A stretch of DNA of 10,889 nt. It comes from Sphingomonadales bacterium (lineage in GTDB: Bacteria; Pseudomonadota; Alphaproteobacteria; Sphingomonadales; Emcibacteraceae). Below are positions 1-7,327 of this stretch, piece by piece. The notes under the pieces are model-generated. The model saw only the letters and a program-made list of their open reading frames with translations. It made no database searches and had not been told where the DNA came from. Where the stretch lies: assembly GCA_011051815.1 (NCBI GenBank), contig DRKK01000255.1, positions 1-10,889 of the forward strand, read 5' to 3'. Numbering within the stretch: the stretch's first letter is position 1; every line of letters starts with the position of its first letter. The position numbers and the translations under genes were made by a program.

Positions 1-1
1 C

Positions 2-1795
2 TTCATGAAGCACTTTTTCCTGACCGCTAAAACCGTTGGTGACCTGACCAGGATTTACTGCGCCTATCTTGAGGATAAGCACAAGCGCAAACCGCGCCTC
101 AGGATACCGAAATTCGGCCTACGCAACCGCAAAATCGGCATTTTTCCGGTGGAGGGCAGCCGTATTTCCCTGACCACGTCACAGCATTTCAAGGATGATC
201 CGGTCAATATGATCCGCCTGTTTCACGTGGCACAGCAGAATGATCTGGATATTCATCCCCGCGCCATGCGGCGGTTACGTCATAATCTGCGGTTGATCAA
301 TCGTGATCTTCAGACAAATCCAGAGGCCAACCGGCTGTTCATGGATATTCTGACCTATGACAAGGGGCCGGGCTTTATTCTCAGGCTGATGAATGAGGCC
401 GGGGTGCTGGGCCGGTTTATCCCCGATTTTGGCCGGGTGGTGGCCCAGATGCAATATGATATGTATCATGTCTATACGGTGGATGAGCATACCATTCGGG
501 CCATAGAGCTTCTGTCCCAACTGGAACGGGGAGAATTGGCAGAGGACCATCCGCTGTCCAATGAAATTATCCATAAGGTTTTATCGCGCGAGGTATTATA
601 TGTGGCGGTGATGCTCCATGATATTGCCAAGGGGCGCAAGGGGGATCATTCAGTTCTGGGTGAGAAAGTGGCCCAGAAATTATGTCCGCGCCTTGGACTC
701 AGCGCGGCACAGACCGAAACGGTGGCTTGGCTGGTGCGTCATCATTTGCTAATGACTCATGTTTCTTTCAAGCGTGACCTGAATGATCCGAAAACCATTG
801 CGGATTTCTGCAAGATCATTCAAAGCCCGGAACGCTTGCGGTTGCTTCTTATCCTGACAGTGGTGGATATTCGGGCCGTGGGGCCGAAAATCTGGAATGG
901 CTGGAAGGGGCAATTGCTCCGGGACCTCTATTACAAGGCAGAGGAGTATCTGCTGGGCGGACAGGTTGAGGGCAGCAATAAACATCGCATAGCTGCGGTA
1001 CAGGATAGCCTGCGCGCGTCTCTATCCGACTGGACAGACGCGGAATTTGACCGTTACCGGAACCGTTTTTACGAGCCTTATTGGTTGGCACTCAACACCG
1101 AAAATCAAACCCGTCAGGCCCGAATGATTGCCGAGGCAGATCAAAAAGACGAACGGCTGACCATCACCATTCATGTGGATGAATTTCAGAGCATCTCTGA
1201 GATTACCATCTATGCTCAGGACCATCCGGGGCTTTTTGCCCGGGTGACTGGGGCGATCGCGGTTAGCGGCGCGTCCATTCAGGATGCCAAGGTTTTCACC
1301 ACCAAGGACGGTATGGCGCTGGATACCTTCTGGATACAGGAGCCGGATGGGGGTCTGTTCAAGGATAAGCACAAGCTGGACCGCCTGCGCAAAACCATTG
1401 CCAGCACATTGGCCGGGGAGCTTTTGCCGCGTAAAGAACTGGCGGCTTTGCGTCAACGTCCGGCCAAGGCGGATGTCTTTACGGTGGAACCACGGGTGCT
1501 GATTGATAACAAGGCCAGCAATCGCTATACGGTCATTGAGCTGAACGGCCTTGACCGTCCGGGCTTTCTTTATATGCTGTCACAGGCTCTGGTTGATTTG
1601 AAACTGTCCATTGGCAGCGCCCATATTGCCACCTTTGGCGAACGGGCGGTGACGGTATTTTTTATCTGTGACCTGTTCGGCCATAAAGTGCATAATGAAA
1701 ACAAGCTGAAACAAATCAGCGATAAATTGATGGAGGCCCTTATGGCTGGCATAGACCCGCGCGGGGAAAAGAACAAAAAACAGGTAAGTCGCTGA
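2..1795 (+). CDS. glnD: PII uridylyltransferase / uridylyl-removing enzyme GlnD, 5' truncated by window edge
   Basis: GlnD is the bifunctional nitrogen sensor that uridylylates PII proteins when glutamine is low and removes UMP when it is high. The frame is open to the left edge, so the N-terminal nucleotidyltransferase domain lies outside the window. The ATG at 5 is the internal Met of a conserved helper-region motif (MKHFFLTAKTVGDLTRI), not a start. About 597 residues are visible, against roughly 900 or more for a full alphaproteobacterial GlnD. Counting from that Met, the helper region runs to about 150. An HD domain follows, with H162, the H205-D206 pair and H246-H247, and carries the uridylyl-removing activity. 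Two ACT domains (about 397-470 and 507-582), the glutamine-sensing part, have the signatures DHPGLFARV and LDRPGFLYML. The gene ends in TGA one base before the murJ ATG, which suggests cotranscription. The identification is firm. Confidence 0.96.
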   Translation, partial: FMKHFFLTAKTVGDLTRIYCAYLEDKHKRKPRLRIPKFGLRNRKIGIFPVEGSRISLTTSQHFKDDPVNMIRLFHVAQQNDLDIHPRAMRRLRHNLRLINRDLQTNPEANRLFMDILTYDKGPGFILRLMNEAGVLGRFIPDFGRVVAQMQYDMYHVYTVDEHTIRAIELLSQLERGELAEDHPLSNEIIHKVLSREVLYVAVMLHDIAKGRKGDHSVLGEKVAQKLCPRLGLSAAQTETVAWLVRHHLLMTHVSFKRDLNDPKTIADFCKIIQSPERLRLLLILTVVDIRAVGPKIWNGWKGQLLRDLYYKAEEYLLGGQVEGSNKHRIAAVQDSLRASLSDWTDAEFDRYRNRFYEPYWLALNTENQTRQARMIAEADQKDERLTITIHVDEFQSISEITIYAQDHPGLFARVTGAIAVSGASIQDAKVFTTKDGMALDTFWIQEPDGGLFKDKHKLDRLRKTIASTLAGELLPRKELAALRQRPAKADVFTVEPRVLIDNKASNRYTVIELNGLDRPGFLYMLSQALVDLKLSIGSAHIATFGERAVTVFFICDLFGHKVHNENKLKQISDKLMEALMAGIDPRGEKNKKQVSR

Positions 1796-1796
1796 T

Positions 1797-3347
1797 ATGT
1801 CCCTTGGCAAAGCCGTCGCCATATTCAGCAGCTTTACCTTTATCAGCCGTATTCTGGGTTTTGTCCGTGATATTCTGTCGGCATCGATCCTTGGGGCAGG
1901 ATTTGTGGCCGACTGTTTCTTTGTCGCGCTGAAATTACCTAATTTTTTTCGCCGCCTGTTTGCCGAGGGGGCGTTCAGCGCCTCCTTCGTGCCGGTCTTT
2001 ACCGCCACTCTGACCGAAGGCGGGCGCGAAGAAGCGCTCAGCTTTGCCGAAACCGCTTTTTCCAGCTTGATTGTGGTGCTGTTAATCCTTGTGGCCGTTA
2101 TGGAGATTTTTGCGCCGGGGGTGATCTATATTCTGGCGGCAGGGTTCAGTGATGATGAGGTGAAATTTCAGCTGGCGGTCTTGCTGACCCGTATCACATT
2201 TCCCTTTTTGCTGTTTATCAGTCTGGTGTCGCTTTTGGGCGGTGTATTAAATTCGCTGGGTAAATTTTCTGAAACAGCAGCGACGCCAATTATCCTGAAT
2301 CTTTGTATGATTTCGGCACTTATTTTCTTCTCCGACCGGTTTGAAACCCCGGCCCATGCGTTGGCGCTGGCGGTGAGTATAGCCGGCCTGATACAGCTCA
2401 TATGGCTTTATACGGCCTGCCGCCGGGTCGGATACAGGATCAGGATTGTCATGCCGCGCCTGACGCCCAAGGTAAAGGAAATGCTGATCATTATGATGCC
2501 GGCGGCGCTGGGCGCGGGGGTGATACAGGTCAATCTGATGCTGGATATGATTATCGCGTCCCATCTGCCCGATGGGTCGATCTCCTTCCTCTTTTATGCG
2601 GACAGGCTTAACCAGCTGCCTATCGGGGTGATTGGCGTGGCGTTGGGTACGGTGCTGCTGCCCCTGCTGGCGCGTAATATTGCCGAGGGCGATAATGCCA
2701 AGGTAAGTTATAATCAGAACAGGGCCATAGAGTTCGGCCTGTTTTTGACCATTCCGGCGGCGGTGGCCTTTATGGTTGTGCCTTTTCAGCTGATCCATGT
2801 GTTGTTTGAGCGCGGGGCTTTCACACAGGAGGATAGCTGGCAGACGGCCTATGCGCTGATGGCCTATGCGGCGGGGCTTCCGGCTTACGTATTGGCCAAG
2901 ATATTCTCTCCCGGCTATTTTGCCCGCAAGGATACCAAAACCCCGGTGAAATTCGCCATGGTGGCGCTGGTGGTCAATATGACGCTGAATCTGATCCTGA
3001 TGCAGTATTTCGCCCATGTGGGGCTGGCTATGGCCACGGCCATATCTGCCTGGCTTAACGCGGCCATGCTGGCGGGCGGGCTGGTTCGGCGTGGTCATTT
3101 CAGCTTTGATGGCCAAACAGTGGTGCGGCTTGCCAAATATCTGCTGGCCAGTGTGGTGATGGGCGCGGTTGTCTGGGGATTGTCCGGGCAAATCTCGGGC
3201 ATGTTCACGGGGCATCTGGGGACAAAGACTCTGGGCCTTGTCATTTTGGTTGTGGGCGGTGTGGGCAGTTATCTGGTGGTGACGTTCCTGAGCGGGGCCG
3301 TGAAACCGCAAGAGTTAAAAGCAATGTTCAAAGGCAAAAGAAGTTAG
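1797..3347 (+). CDS. murJ: Lipid II flippase MurJ (MviN family)
   Basis: This 516-residue, very hydrophobic protein has the length and pattern of a 14-helix MOP-superfamily flippase. MurJ moves undecaprenyl-linked lipid II from the inner to the outer face of the cytoplasmic membrane for peptidoglycan synthesis. The N-terminus carries the family block SRILGFVRD, then ADCFFVALKLPNFFRRLFAEG. Residues known to be essential in E. coli MurJ occur at the same numbers here: R18, R24, D39, R52 and R270. This makes the ATG at 1797 very likely the true start. That ATG follows the glnD stop by one base and has only a weak ribosome binding site (AGG, 12 bases upstream), so translation is probably coupled to glnD. 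In many alphaproteobacteria trpS follows glnD-murJ; here a convergent gene follows instead and overlaps the last 20 bases of murJ. Confidence 0.96.
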   Translation: MSLGKAVAIFSSFTFISRILGFVRDILSASILGAGFVADCFFVALKLPNFFRRLFAEGAFSASFVPVFTATLTEGGREEALSFAETAFSSLIVVLLILVAVMEIFAPGVIYILAAGFSDDEVKFQLAVLLTRITFPFLLFISLVSLLGGVLNSLGKFSETAATPIILNLCMISALIFFSDRFETPAHALALAVSIAGLIQLIWLYTACRRVGYRIRIVMPRLTPKVKEMLIIMMPAALGAGVIQVNLMLDMIIASHLPDGSISFLFYADRLNQLPIGVIGVALGTVLLPLLARNIAEGDNAKVSYNQNRAIEFGLFLTIPAAVAFMVVPFQLIHVLFERGAFTQEDSWQTAYALMAYAAGLPAYVLAKIFSPGYFARKDTKTPVKFAMVALVVNMTLNLILMQYFAHVGLAMATAISAWLNAAMLAGGLVRRGHFSFDGQTVVRLAKYLLASVVMGAVVWGLSGQISGMFTGHLGTKTLGLVILVVGGVGSYLVVTFLSGAVKPQELKAMFKGKRS

Positions 3348-4191
3348 CCACATTTTCACTCAAATCAGTTAACAGATCTTGCAGAGCGTTAAAACCGTCA
3401 TGGGGTTCCAGTGTTTTTTCATCCATATATAACGCCCGGCTGAATTCCAGTTGTATCGCGTGACGCTGATCTGCGGGCTTGCCATAAGTCTTGGTGTTAT
3501 AGCCGCCCGCATAGGGGACGTTAAAGGTGACTTTCAAGCCGCGTTCGGTGAAAAAACGGGCCACATGGCGGCTGAATTCTACCGGGCAACTGGTGCCGAA
3601 ACAATCACCGATAATCAAATCCGGTTGTTTTGAATTGGACAGGGACGGGTCAATAAATCCATAGGAGGGCATGGAATGACAGTCGATGAGCAGGCAAAAC
3701 CCCTGTTGCTGATGAAGGTCATTCAAAGCATTGCGCAGGGCATCATGTACCGGGTGATACACTCTCATTAACCGATGGTCAATTTCTGTCGCGGGGAGCT
3801 TTGCCCCATAGATGTTCTGACCATTATAGGACTTGCGGGAGAAGATACCAAAACCACGCGCAACTTTTTGACTTTTGGTCGTGGGGCGAATGTCCGGGTT
3901 ATGGAACATCTCCGGGTCAATCTCCTGTATGTCCCGGTTGGTGTCCACATAGGTACGGGCATAGTGATTGATAAAGGCCGTGGCCCCGGATTTTGGCACA
4001 TTACGGATAAGCTGATCCACCAGAATATCCCCGGAATAATGGAGCAGGGCCGGGTCAATGGTGATTTGTGTTAGGAAATCTTCCGGTAAATACATGCCGC
4101 TGTGGGGGCTGTTGAACAGGATGCCATTGGGGTCGTTTTTGGGGCGAAAAATCGAAAATGGCCGCATGATGGTTTTTCCAGAATGGTTCAT
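3328..4191 (-). CDS. N-formylglutamate amidohydrolase family protein
   Basis: This 287-residue protein belongs to the N-formylglutamate amidohydrolase (HutG-like) family, zinc enzymes that hydrolyse N-formyl-L-glutamate to formate and glutamate. Visible family motifs are NSPHSG (27-32), the ARTYVDTNRD block (78-87), LIDCHSMPS (168-176), YAGGYNTKTYG (227-237) and QLEFSR (247-252). The conserved His, Asp and Glu in these are the expected metal and substrate ligands. No signal peptide is seen, so it is probably cytosolic. No histidine-utilisation genes flank it, so a role in histidine breakdown is not supported by context, and the natural substrate may be another formylated or acylated amino acid. 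The start is uncertain. ATG 4191 lies 13 bases from the best ribosome binding site (AGGAAGG), and an in-frame ATG eight codons later also fits. The 3' end overlaps murJ on the opposite strand. Confidence 0.9.
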   Translation of the reverse strand: MNHSGKTIMRPFSIFRPKNDPNGILFNSPHSGMYLPEDFLTQITIDPALLHYSGDILVDQLIRNVPKSGATAFINHYARTYVDTNRDIQEIDPEMFHNPDIRPTTKSQKVARGFGIFSRKSYNGQNIYGAKLPATEIDHRLMRVYHPVHDALRNALNDLHQQQGFCLLIDCHSMPSYGFIDPSLSNSKQPDLIIGDCFGTSCPVEFSRHVARFFTERGLKVTFNVPYAGGYNTKTYGKPADQRHAIQLEFSRALYMDEKTLEPHDGFNALQDLLTDLSENVANFFCL

Positions 4192-4319
4192 CCATCATGT
4201 TAATCCTTCCTGAGCCCAAGAAAAAGTAGAATTTGCGAATATTTTATTGAATTATTTATCTTTAGTGCGTTATTAAAAAACATGTACAAAGTATAAATAG
4301 ATATAAAAGGGTTTAGGCT
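4192..4319. promoter_or_regulatory. AT-rich divergent promoter region between the amidohydrolase gene and cpdR
   Basis: This 128-base gap separates two divergent genes and is much richer in A and T than its surroundings, so it should hold promoters for both. For cpdR a weak candidate is TTAGTG (4262-4267), 17 bases, TACAAA (4285-4290); TATAAA at 4292-4297 is another possible -10. Neither has a good -35. The cpdR ribosome binding site AAAAGGG (4305-4311) ends 8 bases before the ATG. Facing left, AGGAAGG (about 4202-4208, read on the minus strand) is the strongest ribosome binding site for the amidohydrolase gene. No full CtrA box (TTAA-N7-TTAA) was found. Confidence 0.4.
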
Positions 4320-4685
4320 ATGCCACGTATTTTGCTCGCGGAAGATGATGATACCATGCGCAGCTTCCTGACCAGGTCGCTCGAAAAAGCAGGCTATCAG
4401 GTGGTGTCCGTAGGGTTGGGCTCCGATGCGTTACCGTTGCTGGCGGGGGGAGGATTTGACCTATTGCTGACGGACATTGTTATGCCGGGCATGGATGGTA
4501 TTGAACTGGCGCGGCGCGCGACAAAAATGCAATCTCGGCTCCATGTGATGTTCATTACCGGCTTTGCCGCCGTGGCCATGGACAAGGCCAAAGACCGACC
4601 GGCCAATTCAAAGGTTCTGCAAAAACCGTTTCACCTGAAAGATATGGTGGATGAGGTAGATCGTCTGTTCAGTGAGGTCGTTTGA
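4320..4685 (+). CDS. cpdR: CpdR-like single-domain response regulator (ClpXP adaptor)
   Basis: This 121-residue protein is a single receiver domain with no output domain. It closely resembles Caulobacter CpdR (RILLAEDDD, LLLTDIVMPGMDGIELARRAT, MFITGFAAVA, KVLQKPFHLKDMV). The acidic pocket is E8/D9/D10, the phosphoacceptor is D52, and the conserved Thr and Lys are T80 and K102, so the switch looks intact. In Caulobacter, unphosphorylated CpdR binds ClpX and primes ClpXP for selected substrates, tying proteolysis to the cell cycle; phosphate comes through the CckA-ChpT relay. That role is inferred here from similarity. The start ATG has an AAAAGGG ribosome binding site 8 bases upstream. The TGA stop shares bases with the pepN ATG (TGATG), indicating one transcript. 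The C-terminus is Glu-Val-Val, whereas, as I recall, Caulobacter CpdR ends in Ala-Ala. Confidence 0.93.
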   Translation: MPRILLAEDDDTMRSFLTRSLEKAGYQVVSVGLGSDALPLLAGGGFDLLLTDIVMPGMDGIELARRATKMQSRLHVMFITGFAAVAMDKAKDRPANSKVLQKPFHLKDMVDEVDRLFSEVV

Positions 4686-7327
4686 TGCCGCCCAAGGCTG
4701 ATGCGCCGCAAACAAAATACCGCCGCGATTATAAGGCTCCCGATTTTCAGGTAGACCAGCTTGACCTTGATTTTAATCTCAGGGATAATATCTCCCATGT
4801 GCGGGCCAAAATGACGGTCCGGCGCCGTGGGCCGGGGCCGCTTGTCCTGAAGGGCCATGACATGACCCTGACATCGGTCACCCTTGACGGGGGTGTTCTT
4901 GGCGATAAGGATTATGCGCTTACTGATAGTAGCCTGACGATTTATGACCTGCCGGAAAAATTTGAGCTGGTTATCAATAATGATATTGATCCGGCCAGCA
5001 ATACGGCGCTGGAGGGGCTATATATCTCAAAGGGCATGTATTCCACCCAATGTGAGGCTGAGGGCTTTCGCCGGATCACCTATTTTCTGGACCAGCCGGA
5101 TGTGATGACCCGCTACCGGGTGCGCATAGAGGCCGATAAAGAAAGCTGTCCGGTGCTTTTGTCCAACGGCAATAAAATTGACGAGGGCGATTGTCCGGAT
5201 GGGCGCCATTATACGGTCTGGGATGACCCCTTTCCCAAGCCTAGCTATTTGTTTGCCCTGGTGGCGGGGCGGCTGGATATGCTGGAGGATCATTTTATAA
5301 CCGCGTCAGGTACCAAGGTCACTCTACGTATTTTTGCCGAGGCGGCGGATCTGGATAAATGTCCTCATGCTATGGACAGCCTGAAGAAGGCTATGGCGTG
5401 GGATGAGCGGGTTTATGGTCTTGAATATGACCTTGATATTTTCAATATCGTCGCAGTCAGCCATTTCAACATGGGGGCGATGGAAAATAAAAGCCTGAAT
5501 ATCTTTAACACCAAATGCGTTTTGGCGCGGGCGGAAACCGCCACCGATGCCGATTTTGCCGCCGTTGAGGCCGTGGTTGCCCATGAATATTTCCATAACT
5601 GGACCGGCAACCGGGTTACCTGTCGCGATTGGTTTCAGCTGTCCCTGAAAGAGGGATTGACCGTATTCCGGGATCAGGAATTTTCCGCAGACATGGGGTC
5701 ACGGGCGGTAAAACGTATCGAAGACGTGCGGATATTGCGGCAGCATCAATTTGCCGAGGACAGCGGCCCCATGGCGCACCCCATCCGGCCCGACAGCTAT
5801 ATTGAAATCAATAATTTCTATACGGTCACGGTTTATGAAAAGGGCGCGGAGGTCACTCGTATGATCCACAGTCTGCTGGGTCCAGAAAATTTCCGTAAAG
5901 GTATGGACCTCTATTTTAAACGCCATGACGGGCAGGCGGTGACCTGCGACGACTTCACGGCGGCCATGGCGGATGCATCGGGCGTTGACCTGAGGAAATT
6001 TCGCCTGTGGTATGCACAGGCCGGAACGCCGGAGGTGACCGTTTCCCATATTCAGGACGGTGATAAAGTTACTCTGACCTTTCAGCAATCAATTCCCGAT
6101 ACCCCGGGTCAGATGGATAAATCTCCCATGCATATCCCGGTGGCGGTTGGCCTGATCGGGACGGGTGGCCGGGACATTCCCTTGCGTTTGGCGGGGGAGA
6201 ATCGTATCTCCAAAGAGACAAGCCGTATTCTTGATCTGACAGAAGCGGAACAGAGCTTTACTTTTGTCGGGCTGACGGATGAGGTTGTGCCGTCCCTTTT
6301 GCGCGGATTTTCAGCCCCGGTAAAGCTCAGCAGTGACCTGAGCCGGGCGGACTACCTGTTCCTGATGGCCCATGACAGCGACAGCTTTAACCGTTGGGAG
6401 GCCGCACAGCATATTGCCGGACAGGTGATTATGGGGCTTGTGGATGATCATGGCGCAGGCCGGGATTTGACATTGGATCAGGATTTTTCCACGGCCATTG
6501 GCCGAATTTTGACCTCATCCGATCTTGACCCGGCCTTTATGGCAGAGGTTCTGACCTTGCCCACCGAGGGGATGTTGGGTCAGCAAAGATCGCCTATTGA
6601 TGTGGATGCCATCCACCAAGCGCGCCAGTTCACCCGCCGGGCCTTGGCAGAGACTCACAGGGATGATTTCAGGCGGCTTTATCATGCTTGTACAGAGGCC
6701 GGGCCTTATGCGTATAACGGCGATGCAGTGGCCAAACGGCGGCTGAAAAACCTGTGCTTGTCTTATCTGATGTTATTGGAAGATCGGGATATTCTGGACA
6801 TATGTCTGGCGCAGTTCCGGGATGCGGACAATATGACCGATGAAATGGCGGCCCTGTCCTGCCTGACCCATAGTGATTGTGCCGAGCGGGAACAGGCTTT
6901 ACAGCAGTTTTACGATAAATGGCACCATGATGATCTGGTGCTGGATAAATGGTTCTCGGTTCAGGCGGCGGTGGCCGGACCCGCGACACAGGATGTGGTG
7001 CGGGCTTTGATCCAGCATCCGGATTTCGATCTGGCAACCCCGAACCGGGTCCGGTCCGTTGTGGGGCCTTTCTGCGGCCTGAATCTGACCTGTTTCCATG
7101 ATAAGGACGGGCGGGGTTATGCGTTTTTGGGTGATATGATCGCACAGCTTGACCCCATCAACCCCCAGATCGCTTCCCGCCTTGTGCAGCCTCTGGCGCG
7201 GTGGAAATATTATGATGTGGGCCGTCAAAAGCTCATGCAAGATACCTTGGCCCGGATACTTAAACTGCCGGGTCTATCTGAAAATACCTTTGAAATTGTC
7301 TCGAAGTCCCTAAAAGTGGACAGTTAA
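4685..7327 (+). CDS. pepN: Aminopeptidase N, M1 family zinc metallopeptidase
   Basis: This 880-residue protein is close in length to E. coli PepN (870). It is a cytosolic zinc aminopeptidase that removes N-terminal residues from peptides, including products of ATP-dependent proteases. Counting from the ATG at 4685, the substrate-binding exopeptidase motif GAMEN is at 264-268. The zinc site HEYFH is at 300-304, the third ligand E323 is in the KEGLTVFRDQEF block, and the likely catalytic tyrosine is Y384 in YTVTVYEKG. Domain order is an N-terminal beta saddle, the thermolysin-like catalytic domain, a small beta domain (about 455-560) and a long helical C-terminal domain, as in bacterial PepN. 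ATG 4685 is preferred over the in-frame TTG at 4682 because GTGAGG lies 7 bases upstream and TGATG overlap with cpdR is a standard coupling arrangement. The 3' end overlaps the convergent NfrA-like gene by 18 bases. Confidence 0.96.
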   Translation: MPPKADAPQTKYRRDYKAPDFQVDQLDLDFNLRDNISHVRAKMTVRRRGPGPLVLKGHDMTLTSVTLDGGVLGDKDYALTDSSLTIYDLPEKFELVINNDIDPASNTALEGLYISKGMYSTQCEAEGFRRITYFLDQPDVMTRYRVRIEADKESCPVLLSNGNKIDEGDCPDGRHYTVWDDPFPKPSYLFALVAGRLDMLEDHFITASGTKVTLRIFAEAADLDKCPHAMDSLKKAMAWDERVYGLEYDLDIFNIVAVSHFNMGAMENKSLNIFNTKCVLARAETATDADFAAVEAVVAHEYFHNWTGNRVTCRDWFQLSLKEGLTVFRDQEFSADMGSRAVKRIEDVRILRQHQFAEDSGPMAHPIRPDSYIEINNFYTVTVYEKGAEVTRMIHSLLGPENFRKGMDLYFKRHDGQAVTCDDFTAAMADASGVDLRKFRLWYAQAGTPEVTVSHIQDGDKVTLTFQQSIPDTPGQMDKSPMHIPVAVGLIGTGGRDIPLRLAGENRISKETSRILDLTEAEQSFTFVGLTDEVVPSLLRGFSAPVKLSSDLSRADYLFLMAHDSDSFNRWEAAQHIAGQVIMGLVDDHGAGRDLTLDQDFSTAIGRILTSSDLDPAFMAEVLTLPTEGMLGQQRSPIDVDAIHQARQFTRRALAETHRDDFRRLYHACTEAGPYAYNGDAVAKRRLKNLCLSYLMLLEDRDILDICLAQFRDADNMTDEMAALSCLTHSDCAEREQALQQFYDKWHHDDLVLDKWFSVQAAVAGPATQDVVRALIQHPDFDLATPNRVRSVVGPFCGLNLTCFHDKDGRGYAFLGDMIAQLDPINPQIASRLVQPLARWKYYDVGRQKLMQDTLARILKLPGLSENTFEIVSKSLKVDS

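Noticed and set aside
2247..3311. Long open frame (354 codons) on the minus strand opposite murJ
   Set aside because: Its translation is dominated by His, Gln, Arg and Pro without domains, as expected for the antisense of a hydrophobic membrane protein gene; murJ has all its essential residues.
4195..4215. CtrA binding site upstream of cpdR
   Set aside because: Only a TTAA half-site is present; the second half seven bases on is TGAG, so the full TTAA-N7-TTAA pattern is not met.
4682..4684. TTG as the start of pepN
   Set aside because: The next codon is an ATG with good ribosome binding site spacing and a classic TGATG overlap with cpdR.
6669..7145. Minus-strand open frame (158 codons) opposite the end of pepN
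   Set aside because: Its Pro/Arg/His-rich translation is typical of antisense frames, and pepN is intact on the other strand.
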